From Cobetia marina (GTDB lineage Bacteria > Pseudomonadota > Gammaproteobacteria > Pseudomonadales > Halomonadaceae), in the NCBI RefSeq assembly GCF_001720485.1, contig NZ_CP017114.1, positions 3,534,001 through 3,598,000 on the forward strand: a DNA stretch of 64,000 nt, written 5' to 3'. The first letter of the stretch is position 1, and each line of letters opens with the position of its first letter. Below the pieces are notes generated by a model that was not told the origin of the DNA, did no database searches, and was given only the letters and a program-made list of their open reading frames with translations. The translations under genes and the position numbers were made by a program. Positions 20,181 through 27,905 of the stretch are shown one piece after another.

Positions 20181-21992
20181 ATGTCCCGAACCACCGCCTC
20201 GTCTGATGTTGCCTCCCCCCTTCACGCCGACGCCTCGTCGTCTGAGTTCGTGCCACGCCGCTGGCTGGAGACCCTGGCCCGAGCTGGCGGCCACTGGCCG
20301 AACATCGCCATCGGCTGCGCCCTGCTCTCGACCCTGGTGCTGCTGGCACAGGCGTGGAGCATCGCGCGCCTCGCCCAGGGCGTGGCGATCGAGCGCGAGT
20401 CGCTCATGACACTGTGGCCGGCCATCGCGGTACTCGCCGCCAGCCTCTCGCTGCGAGGCGCGCTTGGCGGGCTGCGCAGCTACGCTGGCACCCGTGCCAG
20501 TCAGCAGATCCGTCGCCGCCTGCGAGAGCGTCTATTGCAGCGCTTCGCCGAACTCGGCCCACTGTGGGTGCATCGCCAGCACCGCGCCAGTCTCGCCAAC
20601 CGTGTCTGGGACCAGGTCGAGTCGCTGCATGGCTATTACGCCGATTTTCGCCCCCAGACTCGCCTGGCCGGGCTCATCCCGTTGCTGCTGCTGGCAGTCG
20701 TCTTTCCGCTCAACTGGGCGGCGGGCCTGATTCTGGCGATCACCGCCCCGCTGGTACCCATCTTCATGATTCTGGTCGGGATCGCGGCGCGCAAGCGCTC
20801 CCGCGAGCAATTCCAGGAGATGGACCGCATGGGGCGCCACTTCATGGACCTGCTCACCGGCCTGAAGACGCTCAAGCTGTTCGGCAGCGCCAGACGCGGC
20901 GCCCAGGTCGAGGCCGTCAGTCACGCCTTTCGCAAGCGCACCATGCGCGTGCTGCGCCTCGCCTTCCTGTCCTCCACGGTGCTGGAATTCTTTACCGCCG
21001 TGTCCATCGCGCTGCTGGCGGTCTATCTCGGCTTTCACTTCCTCGGTCATCTGCAGTTCGGCACCTGGGACGAGGCACCGCTGACGCTGCAGACCGCCCT
21101 GTTCATTCTGGTGCTGGCGCCCGAGTTCTATCAGCCGCTGCGCGAGCTGGGCGTGCATTATCACGCCAAGGCCGAGGCCGAAGCGGCCGCGCTCGACCTG
21201 GCGCCGATCGTCGGTGCCACCCCCTTCTCCCGTCAGCAGACGCCTGACGACGTGAACACCACGCCGCCTCGCAGCGCGACCCGCCCCATCACCTTCAGCG
21301 CCCTGAGATTGCAGGACGTGAGCGTGCGCCATGCCGGCCAGCTCCCGGACACGCCCCCCGCGCTGGGCCCGCTGTCACTGCAGATCGCCGCCGGTGAACG
21401 AATCGCCATCACCGGCTCTTCGGGGGCAGGCAAGTCGACACTGCTCAACCTGCTGCTGGGCTTCGTCGAGGTCGCCGACGGCATGCTGTCTCTGAATGGA
21501 CATCCCTTGACCCAGGGCCTCCCGGCCGGCACGGCCACCTGGGTGGGCCAGGAAACGGTGGTCCTGTCCGGCACGCTGGCCGACAACCTGCGACTGGCGA
21601 AGCCTCAGGCCAGCGACGACGAACTCGAGGCCGCGCTGGCCAAGGCCGACCTGTCCACATGGCACGCCAGCCTGCCCCACGGACTCGCGACACCGCTTGG
21701 CGAGGGCGGTCAGCCACTGTCCGGTGGGCAGGCACGCCGCCTGTCGCTGGCGCGCGCCTTCCTGCATGATGCGCCGCTGGTGCTGCTGGACGAACCCACC
21801 GCCAGTCTGGATGCCGAGAGCGAGGCACGTGTGATCCGGGCACTGCAACGCCTCGGCGAAGGCCGCACCCTGCTGCTGCTCACACATCGTCCCGAACTGC
21901 TGCCACTCTGCCAGCGGCTGATCCGTCTCGAAGGCGGCCGCCTGGTGGAAGATCGGCACCTGCAGGCCACCAGCCCGCGAGGTGATGCATGA
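20181..21992 (+). CDS. cydD: Thiol reductant ABC exporter subunit CydD
   Basis: 603 residues from the ATG at 20181, with AGGAG 5 bases upstream; an in-frame start at 20121 is less likely. About six membrane helices occupy residues 40-340, then an ABC ATPase domain: Walker A GSSGAGKST, signature LSGGQARRLSLARA, Walker B LVLLDEPTASLD and the switch histidine in LLTHRPE. With CydC it exports glutathione/cysteine and is required for assembly of cytochrome bd and periplasmic c-type cytochromes. It overlaps cydC by ATGA. No cydAB genes are in the window. Confidence 0.93.
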   Translation: MSRTTASSDVASPLHADASSSEFVPRRWLETLARAGGHWPNIAIGCALLSTLVLLAQAWSIARLAQGVAIERESLMTLWPAIAVLAASLSLRGALGGLRSYAGTRASQQIRRRLRERLLQRFAELGPLWVHRQHRASLANRVWDQVESLHGYYADFRPQTRLAGLIPLLLLAVVFPLNWAAGLILAITAPLVPIFMILVGIAARKRSREQFQEMDRMGRHFMDLLTGLKTLKLFGSARRGAQVEAVSHAFRKRTMRVLRLAFLSSTVLEFFTAVSIALLAVYLGFHFLGHLQFGTWDEAPLTLQTALFILVLAPEFYQPLRELGVHYHAKAEAEAAALDLAPIVGATPFSRQQTPDDVNTTPPRSATRPITFSALRLQDVSVRHAGQLPDTPPALGPLSLQIAAGERIAITGSSGAGKSTLLNLLLGFVEVADGMLSLNGHPLTQGLPAGTATWVGQETVVLSGTLADNLRLAKPQASDDELEAALAKADLSTWHASLPHGLATPLGEGGQPLSGGQARRLSLARAFLHDAPLVLLDEPTASLDAESEARVIRALQRLGEGRTLLLLTHRPELLPLCQRLIRLEGGRLVEDRHLQATSPRGDA

Positions 21993-23812
21993 CACCCCCT
22001 GACGTCCCCCCGACCGCCCGGCCACCATCGCTTGGCGAACTGAGTCCCTACCTGGCGTTGATGCGCGAGCACCGGGGCTGGCTGGGTGTCGGCGCCCTGC
22101 TGGCGCTGATCACCCTGCTGGCAGCCACCGGGCTGCTGGCGCTGTCGGGATGGTTTCTTTCCGCGACTGCCGTAGCCGGCGTGAGCGTCGCGGCCACCCA
22201 GGCCTTCAACTTCTTCACTCCCGCAGCTGGCGTGCGCGGACTGGCACTGGCGCGCACCGCCGGACGCTATGGCGAGCGCGTCACCACCCACGAAGGCACG
22301 CTGCGCCTGCTGGCCAGCCTGCGTCGTCGTCTGTTCGACGCCATCGAACCCCTCTCCCCCGCCGCTCTGCAGCGTGCCGGGCAGGGCGAGCTGATGACGC
22401 GTCTGGGCGCGGATATCGATGCTCTCGACAGCCTCTATGTGCGCGTGCTGATTCCGTCACTGGTGGCGGTGTGTGCCATCCTCGCCGCCGGTACGCTGAT
22501 CGGTGTCTTCGCGCCGACATTGGCGCTGATCACCGTGCTGGGGCTGGCGCTGACTGGGGGGCTGGTGCCGTGGCTGGCCTGGCATCTTGGCAGCCGCGAT
22601 GCCATGCGCCATCAGGCCTCCGCCAGTCACCTGCGTGCCCGTCTGCTGGAGCGCCTGCAGGGCCTGGGCGAGCTGGTCATCTACGGACGCTGGCAGGCAG
22701 AGCTTGCCAGCCTGGCGGAGCAACAGGCCGAGCGTGATCGCATCGAGCGCTCCCAGGCGCGTCGTCAGGCGCTGGCCACCTGGCTGAGCCATACGCTGCT
22801 GGGGCTGACGCTGGCAGGGGTCGCCCTGCTCGGCGTCATGCAGATGGCGCCTCAGACGCAGACGGCTGTCGGTGACGTGACCGCCCATGCCGGCGAGCTG
22901 CTCGACGGCCGCCTGCTGGCGCTGTTTCTGCTGGCGATCCTCGGTGCCTTCGAAGCCCTCGCCCCCCTGCCGCTGGCCTGGCAGGGGCTGGGCCGCTGCC
23001 TGTCGGCGGCCGCGCGCCTCAACCAGGTACAGGCCGATACCCCGGCGCCACAGTTTCCGGAGGACTCCGCCGCCGCCACGCCTGTCGGGCATGAACTGGT
23101 GATCCATGACCTGAATGTCGCGCATGGCGACACTCAGGTGCTCGAGCAGCTGTCGCTGAGCCTGGCAGCGGGCGAGCATCTGGCCTTGCTTGGCCCCTCC
23201 GGCAGCGGCAAGAGCACCCTGCTGGAAGTGCTCAGCCGCTTCCATGCCCCCCATTCCGGCAGCATTCATCTGGGCGGTGTGGCGCTTGAGTCGCTCGACG
23301 AGGCCACACTGCGCGCAAGCTTCGCCGTCTGTCCGCAGGACACGCATCTGTTCTGCGCAAGCTACGCTGACAATCTGCGCCTGGCCGCGCCTGAGGCCAG
23401 TGATGCGACACTCATCCACATGCTGGAAAGCCTGGGGCTTGGCGAGTGGCTGGCCAGACAGCCGCAGGGGTTGGCCGGTTTCCCGGACGAGGGGGGCCGT
23501 TCACTGTCCGGAGGCCAGCTGCGTCGCTTCGGCGTGGCACGGGCGCTGCTCTCGCCCGCCCCGATCGTGCTGCTCGACGAGCCCTGTGAAGGCCTGGATC
23601 GCGAGAGTGCCGAGCGGGTGATCAGCGCGATTCTCACGGCCTGCCGGGGACGCAGCCTGATCATGATCACCCATCAGCCGCTGGGGCTTGAGCGCTTTGC
23701 GCGTCTGGCACTGCTGGAAGAAGGGAGACTCAAGGAAGATGCCACGCCGACCACACTGCAGGCCGACTCGCGGCTGGCACGCCTGATGGCGCGCACCACG
23801 AATCAGGCCTGA
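21989..23812 (+). CDS. cydC: Thiol reductant ABC exporter subunit CydC
   Basis: 607 residues. The N-terminal membrane domain has about six helices with the CydC-typical TGLLALSGWFLSATAVAG. It is followed by an ATPase: Walker A GPSGSGKST, signature LSGGQLRRFGVARA, Walker B IVLLDEPCEGLD and the H in MITHQPLG. Partner of CydD in the heterodimeric exporter in the inner membrane. The start codon overlaps the cydD stop by 4 bases, so the two are translationally coupled. Confidence 0.93.
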   Translation: MTPPDVPPTARPPSLGELSPYLALMREHRGWLGVGALLALITLLAATGLLALSGWFLSATAVAGVSVAATQAFNFFTPAAGVRGLALARTAGRYGERVTTHEGTLRLLASLRRRLFDAIEPLSPAALQRAGQGELMTRLGADIDALDSLYVRVLIPSLVAVCAILAAGTLIGVFAPTLALITVLGLALTGGLVPWLAWHLGSRDAMRHQASASHLRARLLERLQGLGELVIYGRWQAELASLAEQQAERDRIERSQARRQALATWLSHTLLGLTLAGVALLGVMQMAPQTQTAVGDVTAHAGELLDGRLLALFLLAILGAFEALAPLPLAWQGLGRCLSAAARLNQVQADTPAPQFPEDSAAATPVGHELVIHDLNVAHGDTQVLEQLSLSLAAGEHLALLGPSGSGKSTLLEVLSRFHAPHSGSIHLGGVALESLDEATLRASFAVCPQDTHLFCASYADNLRLAAPEASDATLIHMLESLGLGEWLARQPQGLAGFPDEGGRSLSGGQLRRFGVARALLSPAPIVLLDEPCEGLDRESAERVISAILTACRGRSLIMITHQPLGLERFARLALLEEGRLKEDATPTTLQADSRLARLMARTTNQA

Positions 23813-23837
23813 CATGAACGCTATCGCGGGAGGGACG

Positions 23838-24701
23838 ATGACGGAATCCACACTCAAGGATCAACCACTGGCCGCTGACACCTTTGCACGCCTCCCACAG
23901 GGCTTCACCGCTCTGGTGACGGGTGCCGGGGGCGGTATCGGACGCGCGATGCTCGAAGAGCTGCTCGCCCACGAACGCTGCAGCCGGGTGCTGGCGGTCA
24001 GCCGTGACGTCTCGCGTCTGCCGGCACATCCCGCACTTGCCTCACTGCAGGCTGACCTGACCACCGACGAGGGCATGGCGCGGCTGGCAGACTGGCTCCG
24101 CGAGCAACTGGATGACACGGGACAGGAGGAGAACAAGGAGAAGCACGAGGAGAACGAGCCCAGGCCAGGTCAACCACCGGCACTGATCCTCAACACCATG
24201 GGGCTGCTGCATGAGGAAGCCTTTGAGCAGCACGCGGCACTGTGGCCCGAGAAACGTCTCGAGGATCTCGACATGGCCGCGCTGACGCGCCTGCATCAGG
24301 TCAATGCCTTCGTCCCGGCCCTGTTGCTGGGGATGCTCGCGCCACGCCTGCGCCGGCGCACGCCGCTGATCTTCGCCTCGCTCTCGGCGCGGGTCGGCTC
24401 GATCAGCGACAACCGCAGTGGCGGCTGGTATGCCTACCGTGCCAGCAAGGCCAGTCACAACATGCTGCTGAAGACCGCCGCCATCGAGATCGCGCGCCGC
24501 AATCCCGAGGCTGTGTTGGTCGCGCTGCATCCGGGCACCACCGATACCGGGCTTTCGGCCCCCTTTCAGGCGCGGGTCCCCGAGCACAAGCTGTTCACGC
24601 CAGGCTACGTGGCGCGTCGCCTGCTGCGGGTGGCGGGTGAGCTGTCGCCAGAGGACAGCGGCGGCTTCCGTGACTGGGCCGGCGAGCCGATCGACTGGTG
24701 A
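23838..24701 (+). CDS. Short-chain dehydrogenase/reductase, CsgA/C-factor-like
   Basis: 287 residues from the ATG at 23838, which has GGAGGG 5 bases upstream; an ATG at 23814 in frame lacks one. Cofactor motif TGAGGGIGRA is at about 23-32, and the catalytic Y-x3-K is in AYRASKASHN. The second half (VALHPGTTDTGLSAPFQ) matches the C-factor-like SDR subgroup. A charged insertion rich in Glu and Lys (EENKEKHEENEP) near residues 100-115 is unusual. Substrate unknown. It begins 25 bases after cydC and may share its transcript. Confidence 0.85.
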   Translation: MTESTLKDQPLAADTFARLPQGFTALVTGAGGGIGRAMLEELLAHERCSRVLAVSRDVSRLPAHPALASLQADLTTDEGMARLADWLREQLDDTGQEENKEKHEENEPRPGQPPALILNTMGLLHEEAFEQHAALWPEKRLEDLDMAALTRLHQVNAFVPALLLGMLAPRLRRRTPLIFASLSARVGSISDNRSGGWYAYRASKASHNMLLKTAAIEIARRNPEAVLVALHPGTTDTGLSAPFQARVPEHKLFTPGYVARRLLRVAGELSPEDSGGFRDWAGEPIDW

Positions 24702-24719
24702 CGGAAGCAGCGGGGGCGA

Positions 24720-25619
24720 TCAGAGCTGCAGGTGCTCCTGAAACCATTCGGTGATGAAGTCCAGATAGGCACGCGTCTTGTCGGGCAGGTACTTGCGCGA
24801 GCGAAACAGCACCACCATCGAGCCATGCTCGTTCCAGTAGGGCTGCAACAATGGCACCAGTTCACCGCTTTCCACTGCTGCGCGGGCCGAGAAGGTCGGC
24901 AGATAGGCGAGACCGAAACCGGCCTTGGCCGCCTCCACCACGCCGAGCAGATTGTTGATCACCAGCCGCGACTCCGGCTCCACATCGAAGGGCTGCCCGT
25001 TGAGCGTGAAGCGCCAGTGAGCGCCCAGGTCATAATTGCCGTAGAAGATGGTATCGAAGGCGCGGATGTCCTGCGGCTGCACCGGCGGGGCATTGACGCG
25101 CGCCAGATAATCCGGTGCCGCATACAGGCCATAGACCACCTTGCACAGAGGCCGCGAGACCATCGAGGAATCCGGCAACGGTCCCATGCGAATCGCCAGA
25201 TCCACCGACTCATCGATGGGCTCGAAGCGCTGATCCTCCAGCAGGATCTCGACGCTGACGTCCGGATAACGGCGCATGAAGGCGGTGGTCGGGGCGGCCA
25301 GATACATGAAGCCGAACGACACCTGCGCCGAGACCTTGAGCTGGCCCATCGGCTGGGAGGTGACGGACTGCACCCGCGCCTCGGCGGATTCCAGCTCCTC
25401 GCGGATGCGCAGCCCGTGCTCGTAATAGATGCGCCCCGCCTCGGTGAGGTGCAACTTGCGGGTCGAGCGATTGATCAGACTCACCCCCAGCTGCTCCTCC
25501 AGTGCCGCCACGCGCTTGGACGCCAGCGACTTGGAAATTCCCAGGCGTCTCGCGGCTGCCGTGAAGCTCGCCGCTCGTACCACCTCGACGAAGACCCGCA
25601 GAGCATCAAGCGTCGCCAT
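24720..25619 (-). CDS. LysR-family transcriptional regulator
   Basis: 299 residues from the ATG at 25619 (MATLDALRVFVEVVRAASFTAAARRLGISKSLASKRVAALEEQLG), with GGAG 8 bases upstream. The N-terminal winged helix-turn-helix is complete, followed by a periplasmic-binding-protein-like effector domain of normal length. It is convergent with the SDR gene (18 bases apart) and divergent from a possible non-coding RNA unit at 25762-26038. A LysR-type inverted repeat lies 69 bases upstream of its start. Effector and target are unknown. Confidence 0.92.
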   Translation of the reverse strand: MATLDALRVFVEVVRAASFTAAARRLGISKSLASKRVAALEEQLGVSLINRSTRKLHLTEAGRIYYEHGLRIREELESAEARVQSVTSQPMGQLKVSAQVSFGFMYLAAPTTAFMRRYPDVSVEILLEDQRFEPIDESVDLAIRMGPLPDSSMVSRPLCKVVYGLYAAPDYLARVNAPPVQPQDIRAFDTIFYGNYDLGAHWRFTLNGQPFDVEPESRLVINNLLGVVEAAKAGFGLAYLPTFSARAAVESGELVPLLQPYWNEHGSMVVLFRSRKYLPDKTRAYLDFITEWFQEHLQL

Positions 25620-25687
25620 TCCATACTCCAGAGTTGATTCAGCTCCAGACGCCCATTGACGAGCGTCCTGCGTGACCACGCGAACAT

Positions 25688-25704
25688 GTTTCCATATTGG
25701 AAAC
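25688..25704. promoter_or_regulatory. LysR-type operator candidate
   Basis: A perfect inverted repeat GTTTCCA-TAT-TGGAAAC. It contains TTCCATATTGGAA, which fits the T-N11-A LysR box. It lies between the divergent LysR gene and the plus-strand promoter at 25727-25755, where a LysR autoregulatory and target site is expected. Confidence 0.65.
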
Positions 25705-25726
25705 CCTAGTTTTCGATTGTACGCGC

Positions 25727-25755
25727 TTATTCTCCAAAGCGCGTCGCCCTATACT
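25727..25755 (+). promoter_or_regulatory. Possible promoter of the intergenic RNA
   Basis: TTATTC (25727-25732), a 17-base spacer and TATACT (25750-25755). The -10 is good and the -35 moderate (three of six consensus bases). It points away from the LysR gene and toward the terminator at 26002-26038. Confidence 0.5.
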
Positions 25756-25761
25756 GGGCAC

Positions 25762-26038
25762 CTCGAACATGCGGGAGCAGACGCGTCGCGGCATCGACCG
25801 TCTGCTTCCGGACTAGACCGTGAAGCGTCTGGCCTGCGTGGCGCAGTCAGGCGATTCAGGTTCGCGCTCAGGTAGTTGCACTGCTCATCCCACCGGGTCC
25901 CGGTGACTGGTCTGCATGGCGACACCCGCACGCGCGGTTTCGCCGTCGGCCCATCCCGGGCCTCGGTGGCGATCTTCAGTGTAGTAATGCAAGCTATTTG
26001 CGCGCCTGGCCGTCTCACGACGCCAGGCGCTTTTTTTT
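25762..26038 (+). ncRNA. Putative structured non-coding RNA, divergent from LysR gene
   Basis: About 277 bases with no credible reading frame on either strand, bounded by a promoter-like element and a strong intrinsic terminator (9-bp stem 26002-26010/26022-26030 and eight T). The terminator only works on the plus strand, and no plus-strand gene lies upstream of it. The body contains several hairpins: about 25774-25813 (GGAGCAGACG with CGTCTGCTTCC), CTGCG/CGCAG near 25838, ACCGG/CCGGT near 25895, and a long compound hairpin around 25942-25972 (GGCCC/GGGCC extended by CGCCG/CGG-GGCG). It does not match the 6S, tmRNA, SRP or RNase P motifs I know. It may be a regulatory RNA controlled by the neighbouring LysR protein. 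Confidence 0.5.
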
Positions 26039-26054
26039 GCCATTGATCAGCGAC

Positions 26055-27107
26055 TTACAACCACTTCTTCCACTTGAAGAACAGGTAGGTCGAGAGAGCC
26101 GATGCCCCCATCAGGCACAGCGCGAAGGGATAGCCCCAGTCCTTGTCCAGCTCCGGCATCCAGTGGAAGTTCATGCCGTAGATGCTGGCGATCAGGGTCG
26201 GTGGCATGAACACCACTGCCGCGACCGAGAAGATCTTGATGATGCGGCTCTGGTCGAGGTTGGTGAAACCGATCGAGGCATCCAGCAGGAAGTTGACCTT
26301 CTCGAAGATGAAGGTGGTGTGCGGATTGAGCGAATCCACATCGCGCAGCATGTCGCGAATTTCCTGACGCCGAGCCTTGTGATGCGGCTCGGCGGGCAGA
26401 TGGCGCGTCAGCTGACGCAACAGCCGCTGACTGTCCAGCAGGGCCTGGCGCACCTTGTCGTTGTAGCGCTCCTGCAGCAGGATGCCATGCAGGGTGTCCT
26501 CCAGCGATTCAGGGTGCACCGCCTGCTTGCCCAGTACCTCCAGCGCGCGATAGATGTCCTCGATCTCATCGGCCAGGTAATCGACCTTCATCGCCAGCAA
26601 TGCCAGCAGCACGTCCCAGCCATCCTGGGGACTCAGGCGCTGGCGACGCAGATGATTGCGGAACAGCCGCAACAGCCCGATCTCCTCGTGACGCATGCTG
26701 ATCAGCTGCCGCCCGTGCAGATGGAAGGCGACGTTGGCGGTCTGCGGTTCGCGCCCCCTGCGATGGGGAAACAGCGAGACGACATGGATGCCATCGCCGG
26801 CCAGATAGAATCGCGAGGACGACTCGATCTCCTCGAGCTCCTCGATCTTCGGCAGCTCCACGCTGAACTGCTCGCTCACCCAGCGCTGCTCGGCCTCATC
26901 GGGCTGGCAGAGGTCGATCCACAGCACATCGCCACGCACCAGTACCGGAGGTGCCAGCTCATCACTGGCCAGCCGCTCGGCATGCAGGGCGCTGGCCTGC
27001 TCATGGCTGTCGGCGAGCTGCGGCGCCTCGCCGTCGGACATGTCGGGCAGCACGATCTGCTCGCCACGCAGGCGCCCGTCTTCATGAAGGCGATAGAGGG
27101 TAATCAT
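26055..27107 (-). CDS. corA: CorA-family divalent metal ion transporter
   Basis: 350 residues. A large N-terminal cytoplasmic domain is followed by two membrane helices at the extreme C-terminus, with the invariant YGMNF motif between them (IASIYGMNFHWMPEL). A basic tail KWKKWL ends the protein. Family members form pentameric Mg2+ (also Co2+/Ni2+ or Zn2+-linked) channels in the inner membrane. The gene stands alone; its 3' end faces the terminator of the intergenic RNA, and a Fur-type small RNA ends about 118 bases upstream of its start. Confidence 0.92.
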   Translation of the reverse strand: MITLYRLHEDGRLRGEQIVLPDMSDGEAPQLADSHEQASALHAERLASDELAPPVLVRGDVLWIDLCQPDEAEQRWVSEQFSVELPKIEELEEIESSSRFYLAGDGIHVVSLFPHRRGREPQTANVAFHLHGRQLISMRHEEIGLLRLFRNHLRRQRLSPQDGWDVLLALLAMKVDYLADEIEDIYRALEVLGKQAVHPESLEDTLHGILLQERYNDKVRQALLDSQRLLRQLTRHLPAEPHHKARRQEIRDMLRDVDSLNPHTTFIFEKVNFLLDASIGFTNLDQSRIIKIFSVAAVVFMPPTLIASIYGMNFHWMPELDKDWGYPFALCLMGASALSTYLFFKWKKWL

Positions 27108-27224
27108 GCACGGTCCCGTGTGAATGACCTGAAGGAAGGGCCATTCTAGACGAGATACCGGGAGTGCGGGGCCTGACAGAGGCAGGAGAAAGGCGCGACA
27201 GACGCTGACAGCCGTGACACCGCC

Positions 27225-27341
27225 AAGAAAAAGGGCGACTCGAAGAGTCGCCCGAAGACCGTGACTAGCTTGATGAGGAGAAACCTGAACAGGGGCCTGA
27301 CTCCGCTGTTCTGGCCATCGCGTTCCATGGCGGGAAACGAT
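27225..27341 (-). ncRNA. Fur-controlled small RNA, copy 1 (PrrF-like)
   Basis: The predicted transcript starts near 27341 and ends in a terminator (9-bp stem 27233-27241/27245-27253, loop of 3, T run), giving about 117 bases. There is no open reading frame that makes sense. The segment read from 27277 to 27260 (CTCATCAAGCTAGTCACG) resembles the conserved pairing core of pseudomonad PrrF RNAs as I remember it. Promoter, leader (ATCG-TTTCCCGCCATGG), GGAGTCAGGCCCC block and core are shared with the copy at 27662-27786. Expected role: made when iron is scarce, repressing translation of iron-rich enzymes. It can pair with the sdhC start region in this window. Confidence 0.78.
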
Positions 27342-27347
27342 GACCCA

Positions 27348-27399
27348 AGATTATGCCCTGACAGATCGTCCGTCAATACCAATGAGAATTATTTTCATT
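27348..27399 (-). promoter_or_regulatory. Fur box and promoter of small RNA copy 1
   Basis: On the minus strand TTGACG (27371-27376), a 17-base spacer and TAATCT (27348-27353). Directly upstream, 27381-27399 is a 9-1-9 imperfect inverted repeat (AATGAGAAT-T-ATTTTCATT, 8 of 9 matching), a good Fur box. Fur bound there would cover the -35. Confidence 0.75.
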
Positions 27400-27482
27400 A
27401 ACCATTGAGACAGCGTTTATCTCACCATCACGGCTGGCCTCCATCGATGAGCTGACGTATCATGCCGCCAGAATATCAAGGT

Positions 27483-27524
27483 CGTGACTGGCCTGATGAG
27501 ACGCCCGCCTCGGACCTGACATCC
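27483..27524. repeat. Degenerate third copy of the small-RNA core
   Basis: 27483-27500 differs from the copy-1 core (27260-27277) at only 2 of 18 positions. GGACCTGACATCC at 27512-27524 matches the GGGGCCTGACTCC block that follows the core in both intact copies at nearly the same distance. No Fur box, promoter or terminator is found for this copy on the minus strand. It is either a remnant of a third tandem copy or part of a plus-strand antisense RNA. Confidence 0.6.
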
Positions 27525-27616
27525 ACACTCTGGCGGGCACGAAGCACCGCTCGACTCGCAAGCCTTCCTCCCTGTCATTGGCAGAGGGAAAGCGAATGAC
27601 TCGAGAAGCGCTTCCG

Positions 27617-27655
27617 GACGCCTCCCTCGTGCAAGCGAAGGAGGCGTCTTTTTTT
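27617..27655 (+). terminator. Plus-strand intrinsic terminator with no upstream gene
   Basis: A 9-bp perfect stem (GACGCCTCC at 27617-27625 with 27640-27648), an inner TCG/CGA pair and seven T. Read on the minus strand there is no T run. No plus-strand coding region lies upstream back to corA, so it implies a plus-strand RNA ending here. A weak promoter candidate is CTGACG (27452-27457) with a 16-base spacer and TATCAA (27474-27479). Confidence 0.75.
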
Positions 27656-27661
27656 GCGCAT

Positions 27662-27786
27662 GAAAAAAGCGGCTCACCCGTGAGGGGAGCCGCTGGCAAG
27701 GACCGTAAAACGTCTGATGAGAAGCCTCCCGGAAAGGGGCCTGACTCCACTGACCGGGGCACCGCTGCCCATGGCGGGGAAGCGAT
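27662..27786 (-). ncRNA. Fur-controlled small RNA, copy 2 (PrrF-like)
   Basis: Predicted start near 27786. The terminator has an 8-bp outer stem 27668-27675/27687-27694 and an inner CCC/GGG, followed by six T. Length is about 125 bases. It has the same promoter spacing, leader, GGAGTCAGGCCCC block and CTTCTCATCAG core start as copy 1. The second half of its core differs (ACGTTTTACGG instead of AAGCTAGTCACGG), so the two copies may have partly different targets. Tandem duplication of iron-stress sRNAs is known for PrrF1/PrrF2 of pseudomonads. Confidence 0.75.
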
Positions 27787-27792
27787 GGCCCC

Positions 27793-27844
27793 AGATTAGG
27801 TCGCGAGCACGCGTCCGTCAACACTAATGAGAAATATTTTCATT
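27793..27844 (-). promoter_or_regulatory. Fur box and promoter of small RNA copy 2
   Basis: On the minus strand TTGACG (27816-27821), a 17-base spacer and TAATCT (27793-27798), identical to copy 1. The Fur-like repeat AATGAGAAA-T-ATTTTCATT at 27826-27844 matches in 7 of 9 arm positions. Confidence 0.72.
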
Positions 27845-27905
27845 AAGATTGAGTGACGGCGCGCTTCACCCCTCTCGCAGGTCATGCATCATCCGTTCTG
27901 CGGCT

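Noticed and set aside
25749..26018. Minus-strand frame of 89 codons between the LysR gene and corA
   Set aside because: Composition is Arg/Pro/Ser-rich with no motif; hairpins and the plus-strand terminator fit an RNA gene better.
25762..26038. Assignment as 6S RNA, tmRNA, RNase P RNA or SRP RNA
   Set aside because: None of the sequence landmarks I know for these RNAs is present, and length or ends do not fit.
27146..27382. Small minus-strand frame (78 codons), and the similar one at 27417-27824
   Set aside because: Their N-terminal similarity comes from the duplicated sRNA promoters and leaders. Neither has a ribosome-binding site, and the first runs through the sRNA terminator.
27225..27844. 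Naming the sRNAs ryhB
   Set aside because: The RyhB core I know does not match; the tandem layout and core are closer to PrrF, so no symbol was given.
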